Below, piece after piece: positions 9,040-16,685 of a DNA stretch of 40,407 nucleotides. This DNA is from Planctomycetaceae bacterium. GTDB taxonomy: Bacteria > Planctomycetota > Planctomycetia > Pirellulales > Pirellulaceae. The stretch lies in assembly GCA_947463915.1 (NCBI GenBank), contig CANHVO010000019.1, positions 1 to 40,407 on the forward strand, in the 5' to 3' direction. The notes under the pieces were generated by a model. The model searched no databases. It worked only from the letters and a program-made list of their open reading frames with translations, and was not told where the DNA came from. Position numbers and translations under genes: made by a program. Position 1 is the stretch's first letter. The number at the start of each line of letters is the position of its first letter.

Positions 9040-10228
9040 ACGCTGCTTCAGGACGGGAATTATGTCCCCCCACGACAAAGCATTCGGCTGCGGAATTCTG
9101 ACCGTGAGCAAATTTGCGATTTCGACATCGAGCGGATTCTTTAAGGCTCTTTGGTGCCCCTGCGGCGCTGCTTCGACCAAAGTACCGCTTGAAGTTCCAG
9201 ACCAAGTCACACCACATCGTACAATCAATTCCGATCTTCTGAAGGATGTGTTCGAGGTCCTTCGGGACGGTGATTTTTTCGAGACTTCCAACTCGTTGGC
9301 GGCTCGTCCAAGTGAGTAGCTTCAAGTAGTCGGATAGGTTCATCCATAGGAAACCCTTGTCACTGGCTCGAACACCGCTGCGGCTTATTTGGGCTCCAGT
9401 TAGTGCTCGTTCATTGAGCGTGAGCGGCGAGAGCCAAGCATCTCGCAGGATCAAGGGGCCTCGTTTCTTTTTGTTTTCGGCTTTTTGCCTGCGAAGTTCT
9501 GTCGGTGTTTTCGTTCGGCGGATTCGGCCCGCCTCCTCCGTCTCGATCGCAACCAATTCGACAGCGGCTGATTGGATCGTTTTTCCTTCAAGAGCTTTGA
9601 TGCGATCGTATGCTGACGTGTGAATCGAATCCTTGGGGGACGAGGCAATGGCGGCACGGACGGGGTTGAGGTCAACGTACATGCTGCACGCGAGCAAGCC
9701 CGCTTCGTCGGTAATGGCTTGTGCTTTGAAGCGGCCTTCCCAGAAGTGGCCAGTGGCCTTGTCTTGGAAATTGGCAAGTCGGGCGATTGGTTCGCTCAGG
9801 GCTTTCATAAACCAAGAGGGATCCGACAAACGCAAACGAATCAACTTGATTCGTTCTGTGTTGTTGGCAAGGGTATCAACGGAATTGGTGGTGGGTTCAG
9901 CTAGATGTTCGTCGATTCGTTGGCCGGGGAAGACGCGTAGCCAGCGAATCGCGACTTCTTTGTCGGACCATTCCTGAACAATGTCGGGTCGCGTACGAAC
10001 GACGAGGTGAAGATGATTCGAAAGAATTGCGTAGGTAAGCACATCAATTCCAAAGACGGACGCGAGTCGCTCCATACGGCAACGAATCCATTCCCGACGG
10101 TGGGAGTAGTCTTTCCCAGTCGAGTCGTCGAAACCGGTCAGGAAAGATCTGCGCACGCATCGCTGAATCAAATGCACGATGCAAACTTGGTTCGGGTCAA
10201 ATTGTTCGGCACGTGGTATACGCGGCAT
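9038..10228 (-). CDS. REP-associated tyrosine transposase (RAYT), IS200-like Y1 HUH enzyme with long C-terminal extension
   Basis: A 396-aa protein. The HUH metal site is NHLHLVV (H72-x-H74). The region GHFWEGRFKAQAI, followed by SMYVDLNPVRAAI with the presumed nucleophile Tyr184, matches the conserved end of the Y1 transposase fold; from my memory of E. coli RayT, its catalytic tyrosine sits in the equivalent D-Y-I-x-I-N-P-V motif. Residues 200-396 are an extension with a basic, Lys/Arg-rich stretch (about 235-260) that classic 160-aa RAYTs lack. Such enzymes nick single-stranded DNA at hairpins and are associated with dispersal of REP palindromes. Two short palindromes lie 50-90 bp upstream of its start (10279-10321). 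Both catalytic motifs are intact and the frame is unbroken, so it may be active. Confidence 0.9.
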   Translation of the reverse strand: MPRIPRAEQFDPNQVCIVHLIQRCVRRSFLTGFDDSTGKDYSHRREWIRCRMERLASVFGIDVLTYAILSNHLHLVVRTRPDIVQEWSDKEVAIRWLRVFPGQRIDEHLAEPTTNSVDTLANNTERIKLIRLRLSDPSWFMKALSEPIARLANFQDKATGHFWEGRFKAQAITDEAGLLACSMYVDLNPVRAAIASSPKDSIHTSAYDRIKALEGKTIQSAAVELVAIETEEAGRIRRTKTPTELRRQKAENKKKRGPLILRDAWLSPLTLNERALTGAQISRSGVRASDKGFLWMNLSDYLKLLTWTSRQRVGSLEKITVPKDLEHILQKIGIDCTMWCDLVWNFKRYFGRSSAAGAPKSLKESARCRNRKFAHGQNSAAECFVVGGHNSRPEAA

Positions 10229-10278
10229 ATTGAATCTCCTCCAACGAATTCTAACAAATCAGCTCAGCCTGTCAAGGT

Positions 10279-10321
10279 AAGTGCCTGGCACCTATCTAAA
10301 AAAGGCAAGTGCCTGGCACCT
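10279..10321. repeat. Pair of REP-like palindromes beside the RAYT gene
   Basis: AAGTGCCTGGCACCT occurs at 10279-10293 and again at 10307-10321, in direct orientation with a 28-bp period; the spacer is ATCTAAAAAAGGC. Each unit is a near-perfect short hairpin (GTGCC-T-GGCAC). Position immediately upstream of the transposase gene is the arrangement expected for the enzyme's own recognition sequences. I saw no further copy in the window. Confidence 0.8.
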
Positions 10322-10503
10322 AACTATTTGTACCACCACTGCTCAGCAGTTGAGTTTGCCGCTGATAGATTATCGATCAGCCGCACGCTACCTTCGCAGA
10401 GCAAAGGGCGACATTGTCGCTCGTCGCTCTGCGACGATTGCGTATACAATGTAGAATCCCAGAGAAGTCAGGTAGAAACAGAAGTTCGTTTTGAATTGCA
10501 ACC

Positions 10504-10640
10504 GTAGAACAATTCCTCAATGGTTGCAGCGCTGGAAACCACAGTCGCATGCATAACCATGCTCGAAGCGATCCATGACCGTGACAACAAGCTGGGTCTA
10601 AAGTGCCGGCCGAGCGATTGGGACAATCGCTTTACACTCC
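10504..10640. repeat. MITE-like inverted-repeat element, family C copy 1
   Basis: It begins GTAGAACAATTCCTCAATGGTT and ends AAGTGCC...GAGCGATTG GGACAATCGC TTTACACTCC. The terminal arms are roughly complementary to each other, and both ends match the copy at 28416-28574 along with the internal ACCACARTCGCAT. The middle differs. No coding capacity is visible. Confidence 0.6.
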
Positions 10641-10697
10641 AACCAATTTTGTCGTTACACTATTGTGCCACGTTCCGTCTTGACACTCGCTCTCCTC

Positions 10698-10704
10698 GGA
10701 GGAG
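10698..10704 (+). promoter_or_regulatory. Strong ribosome binding site for the esterase gene
   Basis: GGAGGAG, three bases before the ATG at 10708 (five from the GGAGG core). It is one of the few consensus Shine-Dalgarno sites in the window and decides this start over the in-frame ATG at 10747. Confidence 0.65.
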
Positions 10705-10707
10705 TTC

Positions 10708-11814
10708 ATGCACACTGCCCCAATCACTCCTTCGAAAATCTTCATCATGCTCTCCACTTTGAATGCTTTTTGTTTTCATGCTTATGGGTGCTTTACCCTT
10801 TCATTTATTGGCTTCGCAGCGACTTTGGCTATCGCTGACGACACACGCGTCGAAAAGCCTAGTGCGAACGGAAATGGCAACTTCGTCATCGGCCCCGATT
10901 ACGTATTAGCACCAGAACTGAAAGACCAAGGAAACCCCAAGGGCAAGGAGTTCCAGTTCAAGATGGCGTTGGCGGAAAGCAAAATCTTTCCAGGAAACGA
11001 TCCGACACTTGATCCTAAAAAGCCAGTTCGGAAGGAACGCAAAATCACAGTCTATGTCCCGGCTGCCTACCAAGACGGGACGAAGGCACCGATTCTGGTC
11101 ATGCATGACGGACCGAGTAACCTCAACTTGGTCCGCAATGCGTTAGACAACTTGACGATTTCAAAGGATGTAGATCGCAGGCTGCCTGCGTTTATTGCCA
11201 TTGCGGTTGAAAACGGCGGTGATGATGGCAAGGGAAGCCAGCGGGGTCTTGAATACGATACGATGTCGGACCGGCTGGCCAGATTTATTAACGATGAAGT
11301 ATTACCTACAGTCCTAAGCAATGCAGAGATCAAAGCCGCCTATCCAAAGATCGCATTCACGGAAGATCCATGGGGCAAGGCCGCTATGGGATGTAGTTCG
11401 GGCGGGGCTGCAGCTTTGACCATGGGCTGGTTTCGCCCAGATTTGTTCCGACGCTTAATTACTTACTCGGGAACCTTCGTCGATCAACAAGACGACGATG
11501 CGCCAGAGGAGGCAAAGTACCCGCTGGGCGCCTGGGAGTACCACTCCAGCATGAATCTCATCGAAAAAACCGATAAAAAGCCACTTCGGATTTTCACCCA
11601 CGTTGCGGAAAACGACAATCGAGCCAATGACCCGGAAGAAACGTATCACAACTGGGTTATGGCTAACGAGCGAACTGCAACCGCTCTGAAAGCAAAGGGA
11701 TATGATTACCGCTATATCTTTAGCAAAGCCACAAAGCACTGCGATCGAAAGGTTTTTGAACACACGCTCGCCGAAACACTGCTTTGGACATGGCGAGGCT
11801 ATGTAGCTGAGTAA
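10708..11814 (+). CDS. Secreted esterase-family alpha/beta hydrolase (enterochelin-esterase/esterase D-like)
   Basis: A 368-aa protein with a hydrophobic export segment (about residues 11-42, ending ...LAIADD). The body has RKITVYVPAAYQDGTKAPILVMHDG, typical of the esterase D/enterochelin esterase fold, and the nucleophile motif GCSSGG (Ser230). The C-terminal THVAENDNRA (likely acid) and THSE-type KATKHCDRK (His344 candidate) would complete the triad. Members hydrolyse ester bonds of carbohydrates, siderophores or acyl groups; the substrate here is unknown. The start is set by GGAGGAG at 10698. It converges with the next gene, the two stop codons being only 2 bp apart, so a shared bidirectional termination region would have to lie inside the coding sequences. 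Confidence 0.88.
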   Translation: MHTAPITPSKIFIMLSTLNAFCFHAYGCFTLSFIGFAATLAIADDTRVEKPSANGNGNFVIGPDYVLAPELKDQGNPKGKEFQFKMALAESKIFPGNDPTLDPKKPVRKERKITVYVPAAYQDGTKAPILVMHDGPSNLNLVRNALDNLTISKDVDRRLPAFIAIAVENGGDDGKGSQRGLEYDTMSDRLARFINDEVLPTVLSNAEIKAAYPKIAFTEDPWGKAAMGCSSGGAAALTMGWFRPDLFRRLITYSGTFVDQQDDDAPEEAKYPLGAWEYHSSMNLIEKTDKKPLRIFTHVAENDNRANDPEETYHNWVMANERTATALKAKGYDYRYIFSKATKHCDRKVFEHTLAETLLWTWRGYVAE

Positions 11815-11816
11815 CC

Positions 11817-13193
11817 CTATCGGACCGGGTGAGTTAATTCGCTACTGAGTGGCTTCCATTCGATCGACGGATGCTCCGAGGTACCATCCGCGAGACTCAA
11901 TCCAATCGAAAGACTGCAGTGGAGCCATTCATTGCGATGCAACGTAAGCTCATCAACGATCGCATGTGCCCGCTGGGAAACTTCGTTTTGTTGCCATCGA
12001 TCATCCGGAGTTGCAAACAATTCCACACGCTGAACAGCATCTGATTCGTCGCTGGTTTCCGTTGACCAACGACAACTCCAAGCTGGAACCGCCACATGCA
12101 CTTGACTCTGATAGGCAGAATACGCGAGTTGATTTTTCATCGGCCAGTTTTCGGCAGGCAACGTACTCGTTTCCCTTACTAAGTCTGTTCGCACCCCGTC
12201 ATCCGCCACACATCTTGTATTCGTATCGTGATCGAGCCAGTTTTCTATCGTTTTCAGAATCGAATTTGGCTGAACCATAAACGGCACTCGAACGCCAACG
12301 TCTAGTTGATTGCCGGGCCGAACGATGAGTGGCAAATGAAGTGTTTCTGCATAGAGCCCTTCTGCTATTTGGCCAACAAACCCGTGTTCACCAATCGGAT
12401 AGCCTTGCACGCCAGCCAAAATCTGAAGGCAATCACTTGCGACTCCAATTTCCTCTAACACTTCTTCGATCATAGCCCAGGCGTCATCGAGCACCATCGA
12501 TTGAGCTCCCATCGAACAAGCAAGCCCGAAAACTTCGTCAGGATCCGTATCCTCCGTTATCTTCAGTTGTGCCGGAACCATGTCAAATGGCGGCTCCGGA
12601 TCACCTTCATCGCACATGACGCATCGGTATTCGTAGGGTGCATCCCAAGTGCCATTGAGTCCTCGCGAATGGATCCAAAGAATAGGAAACTCGTCGAGTT
12701 GTGTTGCCCATTTCCCCAATGCAGCTTGAAACAATCGGGTGATTTGAGGCTGAGTATCCTCATCTTCGCTCTCGGAATCAATTTTCTCCAAATCAATGCT
12801 GTCGAAGTCATCATCTTCTAAGCCGTCGCTGGAATCATCAGTTGGCGATTCGATAAGGAGAACGCTCCCAAAGTCGTCCCGGGTACTCTCATCAACAAGG
12901 TCTACGGAATCCGTAATCAACATCGCGCGTTCCAGAATCGACTCGCAATCGAACCGAGATTCTTTGGTACCAGGGTTCGCATTTCGAATGGCGAAGTGCA
13001 CACCGGTCCACATTGATTCTAAGATATCGATCGGACGAAAAGTGTCCGCCCAAAATTGATCAAAGACAATCGATCGGCACGCAAAGCTATCTAGGTTTTT
13101 GGTTGGCGCTATGGCCCCTCCATAACACCCCACCAAATTCGTCCCGAGTCCCTCGACGGTGACGATGACTGCATATCGAGGTTTATTACTCAT
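11817..13193 (-). CDS. Degenerate sulfatase-like protein (alkaline phosphatase superfamily), probably catalytically inactive
   Basis: A 458-aa protein without a signal peptide. The N-terminus, VTVEGLGTNLVGCYGGAIAPTKNLDSFA, matches the opening of sulfatases (VDDLG...GCYG...TPNLD), and GEHGFVGQIAEGLYAE followed by TLHLPLIVR matches their HGE...YEES...VPLII region. The metal-binding Asp-Asp is replaced by Val-Glu, and the C/S-x-P-S-R formylglycine site is absent: the equivalent stretch reads DTFRPIDILESMWTG. Residues about 104-147 form a very acidic insert (DDSSDGLEDDDFDSIDLE). By what is seen this is a pseudoenzyme; a binding or regulatory role is inference. It lies 198 bp upstream-to-downstream from the SseB-like gene on the same strand, separated by a strong palindrome. 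Confidence 0.75.
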   Translation of the reverse strand: MSNKPRYAVIVTVEGLGTNLVGCYGGAIAPTKNLDSFACRSIVFDQFWADTFRPIDILESMWTGVHFAIRNANPGTKESRFDCESILERAMLITDSVDLVDESTRDDFGSVLLIESPTDDSSDGLEDDDFDSIDLEKIDSESEDEDTQPQITRLFQAALGKWATQLDEFPILWIHSRGLNGTWDAPYEYRCVMCDEGDPEPPFDMVPAQLKITEDTDPDEVFGLACSMGAQSMVLDDAWAMIEEVLEEIGVASDCLQILAGVQGYPIGEHGFVGQIAEGLYAETLHLPLIVRPGNQLDVGVRVPFMVQPNSILKTIENWLDHDTNTRCVADDGVRTDLVRETSTLPAENWPMKNQLAYSAYQSQVHVAVPAWSCRWSTETSDESDAVQRVELFATPDDRWQQNEVSQRAHAIVDELTLHRNEWLHCSLSIGLSLADGTSEHPSIEWKPLSSELTHPVR

Positions 13194-13264
13194 GGTAGTA
13201 GCTTATTCTGAGCCGCGGCCGCACACGGTACATTCGGACCAACGCACGCGGCCTGTTGATTTCG

Positions 13265-13333
13265 TCGTTTAACAGTCAGCCGAAGGCGTACTGTTTTGCT
13301 TTGGAAGTACGCCTAAGGCTGACTGTTAAACGA
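13265..13333. repeat. Strong palindrome, family D copy 1 (27-bp stem)
   Basis: TCGTTTAACAGTCAGCCGAAGGCGTAC (13265-13291) pairs with GTACGCCTAAGGCTGACTGTTAAACGA (13307-13333) at 25 of 27 positions; the loop is 15 nt. It could fold in RNA from the SseB-like gene into the sulfatase-like gene and attenuate it. Its flank (CTGTTGATTT...CGTTTAACAGTC) recurs at 35682-35724. Confidence 0.8.
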
Positions 13334-13391
13334 ATTGCCTTACGCAATTACTCCGTTACTAGCTTCCCAGCCGTACAGTCCGTAATGATCA

Positions 13392-13808
13392 TTACGCTTC
13401 GTCGTCGTCTTCGTCAACCGCGTCGCCCGACTGCAATAGCTTAGGTTCGATCATAACTGCGTCATCCGATTCTGGATTGATCAGCAATCCGAATTCGGAA
13501 GAAAGAGGGGCCAGGAGATCTTCTCCTTCGACTTCGAACAAGTCCACCTCTTCGCCTTCGATTTGATCTGAAATCGAATCGACGAATTGTTCTGCGTGTT
13601 CTGAGCTAAGAAAAGCGACCAAAGCAGGAAATTCTTCTGTTTCCAGGATCATGGCAGAAAGCGATTCTTCGTCGTTACTGAGCGAGACGAGCGTAAAGTG
13701 CTCACTGCGAATCCAATCCAAAATCGCTGGCTTATCCTCGGCTTCAATTGCGGCTACCAAACCGTCCAAGCGGGATTCGAATTCGTTTTCAGCTTCTTCG
13801 GACTGCAT
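13392..13808 (-). CDS. Small acidic SseB-like protein
   Basis: A 138-aa, strongly acidic cytoplasmic protein. The core EFPALVAFLSSEHAEQFVDSI then LFEVEGEDLLAPLSSEFGLLINPES fits the SseB N-terminal domain (a small alpha/beta fold; function unclear in most bacteria). The N-terminal third (RLDGLVAAIEAEDKPAILDWI) is helical, and the tail ends AVDEDDDEA. The ATG at 13808 has AAGGAAAG about ten bases upstream on the minus strand, a good ribosome site. It is followed by the family D palindrome and then the sulfatase-like gene. Confidence 0.7.
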   Translation of the reverse strand: MQSEEAENEFESRLDGLVAAIEAEDKPAILDWIRSEHFTLVSLSNDEESLSAMILETEEFPALVAFLSSEHAEQFVDSISDQIEGEEVDLFEVEGEDLLAPLSSEFGLLINPESDDAVMIEPKLLQSGDAVDEDDDEA

Positions 13809-13942
13809 TTTTCTCTTTCCTTTGCGAATATTTCGTTAGAACGGCCCGTAAGTTTGACAAACGATGGGGCAATGGCCTAGGGGAAATTCGCGAAAAAGAC
13901 GGCATTTCGCGATTAAGCGAGCGCAACCTCACGGTCGACCTT

Positions 13943-14923
13943 TCAAAAACCCAACCATTGGGCTCCGAAAACCATCCACAATGGAATCGTGACGATTCCC
14001 AGCAACGATGTACCGACGATCACTGTCCATGCCGTTTCCACGCTTTGATCGTAAAGCCTGGTCATCACCAACGGGAATGTCGCGGTAGGCATGGCTGCCT
14101 GTAACAACAAGACTTCTTGCAGGTCACGCGATAATTGTCCGTACTTTGCAATCGTGAGAAAAGCGATTGGCAAAAGCAGTACTCGAACCAAAATGGCCAA
14201 GGTTAGCGGCCGCAATGCGTCCGAAAATTTCACTCGGCCGGCATAGTCATAAATAATTGCGCCGCTCAATACCAAGCCCAATGGAATAGAACATCTCCCC
14301 AACTGTTCGCTCATATGAAGCACGGGAGTTGGAACCAAGGTCTGGCCGCCCATTTGCCGAATCGTGAGTGCAATCGTGACGGAAACGAGCGGCGGGCTAA
14401 ATACGATCCGCGACCACGATTCCTTGAGCCCTTGGCCTGAGATGATAAACAACCCGAAGCTCCATAATGCGATATCCACTCCAACGTTGTGTACTAGTAA
14501 AGTGACGATACAGCCTGGGTAAAACACTTCTGCCAACGGGAACGGAATATAGCCATAATTTGCGATCCCAGTGCAGAGGGAAAAGGTACGCCGCTCCGAC
14601 GAATCATTGAGCCCGAACCATCGCCCAAAGGCCCAGACCATCGCAAGTGCGAAGGCAAATCCAAAAGAGGTCAGCGCGGCTCCGTAAAGCGACGGAGTCC
14701 AAGCTGTTAGGTCGGCCGACAATTTCGTGTCGGTCATGATTCGATGAAAGAAAAAGGACGGGAGCAATGCGTTGGTCGTAAATCCAGCTAGTGACCTATC
14801 GGCTTCACTGGTCAGCCATTTCATGTAGCGGGCAAACGCTCCGACCGCCATCACCAAGAAAACGCCGGAAACCGTCGTGGCAATACTGAGAAAATTGCTA
14901 CCCGTATCGGGTTCCATGTGCAT
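13943..14923 (-). CDS. AEC-family (auxin efflux carrier-like) membrane permease
   Basis: A 326-aa integral membrane protein, the usual size for the family, with about ten hydrophobic segments in the two five-helix halves. Family landmarks are VGAFARYMKWLTSEADRSLAGFTTNALLPSFFFHRI (read as positions about 27-62), the broken-helix-like CTGIANYGYIPFPLAEVF in the middle, and LLQAAMPTATFPLVMTRLY near the C-terminus. Family members move small carboxylates or other organic anions; the substrate here cannot be told. The ATG at 14917 is an equally possible start. The next gene upstream on this strand ends 66 bp away, so co-transcription is possible. Confidence 0.9.
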   Translation of the reverse strand: MHMEPDTGSNFLSIATTVSGVFLVMAVGAFARYMKWLTSEADRSLAGFTTNALLPSFFFHRIMTDTKLSADLTAWTPSLYGAALTSFGFAFALAMVWAFGRWFGLNDSSERRTFSLCTGIANYGYIPFPLAEVFYPGCIVTLLVHNVGVDIALWSFGLFIISGQGLKESWSRIVFSPPLVSVTIALTIRQMGGQTLVPTPVLHMSEQLGRCSIPLGLVLSGAIIYDYAGRVKFSDALRPLTLAILVRVLLLPIAFLTIAKYGQLSRDLQEVLLLQAAMPTATFPLVMTRLYDQSVETAWTVIVGTSLLGIVTIPLWMVFGAQWLGF

Positions 14924-14989
14924 TCTAACGCTTCCGCTTCGTCCTACTCGGTTTGGAAATTGAGCCGTCGCGTTAAGTTTTGCTTTAGC

Positions 14990-15565
14990 CTAACGTTTCA
15001 TGAACGGCAAATCAGGAACCATTCCAGCCAGCATAGACGTATCATCCTGCCTGACAACCACATGGTCGCCAGCTCGCAGCGAATAGTTTTGGCCTTCCAT
15101 GACACTCTTGCCCGAATCATCAAAATCGACATCTAGCCGAACTGGGGGCAAGTTCTTGCCGTTGGGACGAAGGATGGTTGTTCTAATGCGTCCAAATTTC
15201 TTCTGAAGCTTGGCATCGCGTATCAAATCGGCGATGAAAAGAGACTGGCCCGGCACCAAAGGAATTTTCTCGAAATGACGCTTTCCATTGTTTACTTCTA
15301 GAACGATTGCTGGACTACCGTCTTCGGTGGTTATTGGCTTTTGTGCCCCGTATTCACCGAAGGTATAGCCCGCTTGCTTGAGGCTTTTTGTATCCACGTT
15401 ATCCATGGGGCCTTTTGTTTTGCCCAAGAGAGTTGAACACCCCGCAGAAAAAAACGTGGAACTGATCAATGCGAGCAACATTAGGCTCGAAGCTCGACGA
15501 CTTTCCGAGGCATGTTGAGATTGGATGAAGTGTTCGCTAGCGTTTTTTGTGAGTATGCTCATCAT
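14990..15565 (-). CDS. Lipoprotein with SLBB/polysaccharide-export-like segment
   Basis: About 191 aa from the ATG at 15565 (15562 and a shorter start at 15481 also possible). A hydrophobic stretch ending FFSAGC is a clear lipobox, so the mature protein should start at Cys and be lipid-anchored. The C-terminal half, LVPGQSLFIADLIRDAKLQK...NGKNLPPVRLDVDFDDSG followed by YSLRAGDHVVVRQDD, resembles the SLBB beta-grasp part of Wza-type polysaccharide export proteins (the 'GD.V.V' ending is typical). It is far shorter than full Wza and no PES domain is seen. The role is unknown; a capsule or envelope function is inference. Confidence 0.72.
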   Translation of the reverse strand: MMSILTKNASEHFIQSQHASESRRASSLMLLALISSTFFSAGCSTLLGKTKGPMDNVDTKSLKQAGYTFGEYGAQKPITTEDGSPAIVLEVNNGKRHFEKIPLVPGQSLFIADLIRDAKLQKKFGRIRTTILRPNGKNLPPVRLDVDFDDSGKSVMEGQNYSLRAGDHVVVRQDDTSMLAGMVPDLPFMKR

Positions 15566-15888
15566 CAACAATCCAAAAGGCAAAAACCGAGGTGGGAACG
15601 GTCTGGAAACGTGCTACTTCCAAGTTGTCGGCATCCGTAACGCATCGACTTTAAGGAAAAGTCCGCTTTATCGGAAAAGTCGCTCCAAGTCGCCGCATCC
15701 GCTTTATTTATCCCCGCTTTCCACACGCCCCAAAAGTATGCATGCTCCTCTTTTTTGCCGGTAGAAGCCGAAAGAAGCCGAAAGAAAATCGAATGGATGC
15801 TTCGTTAAATCTCGATGATCGTTGGTCGTCAGGCTATTCATTTACGGCGATCTTTTGACTTAAGCGAACCCATTTGTTCGAACATCAC

Positions 15889-15959
15889 TTTTTTCGGTTC
15901 TTTTCTTTTTTTTCGGCTCGAGAGTCTATTCGAAAAACCGGAAGGAACTTCCGGTTTTT
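15889..15959 (+). repeat. Element F copy 1 (T-rich tract plus GGAAGGAACTTCCGG hairpin)
   Basis: TTCTTTTCTTTTTTTTCGGC, then about 15 unrelated bases, then GAAGGAACTTCCGGTTTTT. The same order (TTCTTTCGTTTTTTTTCGGC ... GAAGGAACTTCCGGTTTTT) recurs at 18901-18955 in the same orientation. The two copies bracket the TadE/TadG cluster. Confidence 0.6.
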
Positions 15960-15961
15960 CG
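15931..15961. terminator. Perfect 14-bp stem hairpin, terminator-like
   Basis: CGAAAAACCGGAAG - GAA - CTTCCGGTTTTTCG: a 14-bp perfect stem with a 3-nt loop and A/T-rich outer part giving a U-run on either strand. The form is that of a bidirectional intrinsic terminator, yet both neighbouring genes point away from it, so it would end no known transcript unless an unseen RNA is made here. Confidence 0.5.
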
Positions 15962-16020
15962 CACCAGCGACCGCGGCTCAGTAATTCGCTTGTGCAAATT
16001 GCAAAGTGAGTGCCATTGTC

Positions 16021-16089
16021 GTTAGCCCCGGTTTCCAAGATTGCTCAAAAATCGTAGTGAACCGCAGCTAAAGCGGTTCGGCTAATTTG
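16021..16089. repeat. Intergenic palindrome, family A copy 4 (diverged)
   Basis: GTTAGCCCCGGTTTCCAAGA, then TTGCTC in the centre, then GAACCGCAGCTAAAGCGGTTCGGCTAATTT. It shares the AGCCCCGGTT, TTGCTC and CGGCTAATT blocks of the complete copy at 17932-18017. Confidence 0.55.
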
Positions 16090-16263
16090 TTGTTTTGACC
16101 CAAAGACGTTGGTCTGAGTAAAAATCGATAAATTCGGAAACTTCCACCCGATCGATAAAAGTGGCTTCGCTTCGACAGAATATACCCAGACTTCTTCACC
16201 CCTCCATTGGAATTGAGCTACGTTTTCTCAGCACCTCCCCCAAATGGAAATCCATTGAATTCG

Positions 16264-16683
16264 ATGCTCACTCCTTCCAAGATCAAATCATTAAACTCAA
16301 AGAATCGTCAAGGTGCTGCTTTGATCGAGTTGGCAATTTGTCTGCCGGTGTTCTTTTTGATCACGATGGCGACCATCGAAACGTGCCGCATGATTTACTT
16401 GCGACAATCGCTTAAAATTGCAGCGTATGAATGTGCGAGACTGGCCATTGTTCCCGGTACGACCCAACAGAACTTAACCGATCAGTGCGATTTGATTCTT
16501 CTTGGACGCAAAATCAATGGCTACCAATTTTCATGTGCACCAACAGACCCGGCCATTCTAGCCTACGGCGATCTTTTTAAAGTAACCATTCAGATTGCGG
16601 CGAAGGAGAGTTCGCTTGTTGGGACTTGGTTTTATCAAAACAAAATCTTTACCGAGTCCGTTACAATTATGGCCGAGTACTAA
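16264..16683 (+). CDS. TadE-like pseudopilin/pilus assembly protein
   Basis: A 139-aa protein from the ATG at 16264; a longer TTG-started frame (16207) is less likely because it adds low-complexity residues before the basic N-region. The sequence RQGAALIELAICLPVFFLITMATIE is the TadE signature (about residues 16-40): a basic lead, a glycine cleavage point with Glu five residues later, and one membrane helix. It is followed by ETCRMIYLRQSLKIAAYECAR, as in the family. In Tad systems TadE is processed by a prepilin peptidase and is needed for Flp pilus assembly. The next gene begins 2 bp after its stop, so the two are translated together. Confidence 0.88.
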   Translation: MLTPSKIKSLNSKNRQGAALIELAICLPVFFLITMATIETCRMIYLRQSLKIAAYECARLAIVPGTTQQNLTDQCDLILLGRKINGYQFSCAPTDPAILAYGDLFKVTIQIAAKESSLVGTWFYQNKIFTESVTIMAEY

Positions 16684-16685
16684 AT

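Larger units (their letters stand above)
10229..10707. other. Intergenic region between RAYT and esterase genes
   Basis: Holds the RAYT upstream region, the REP-like pair (10279-10321) and the MITE-like family C element (10504-10640). A plus-strand reading frame at 10007-10507 mostly overlaps the transposase gene on the opposite strand and has no recognisable domain; I do not call it. Confidence 0.7.
15584..16263. other. Non-coding region between divergent lipoprotein and TadE genes
   Basis: No protein gene was recognised. It holds a short tandem GAAGCCGAAA repeat (about 15767-15790), the T-rich/hairpin element F copy 1 (15889-15961) and a diverged family A palindrome (16021-16089). Promoters for both divergent genes must lie here, but none matched a consensus well enough to call. 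Confidence 0.7.

Noticed and set aside
10279-10321. CRISPR-like direct repeats
   Set aside because: Only two units, 15 bp, with a 13-bp spacer, no cas gene; better explained as REP palindromes of the RAYT.
10007-10507. 166-aa plus-strand frame opposite and beyond the transposase gene
   Set aside because: Mostly antisense to a well-supported gene and through the REP pair; no recognisable domain.
11817-13193. Active sulfatase or phosphatase
   Set aside because: The Asp-Asp metal site and the C/S-x-P-S-R catalytic motif are absent.
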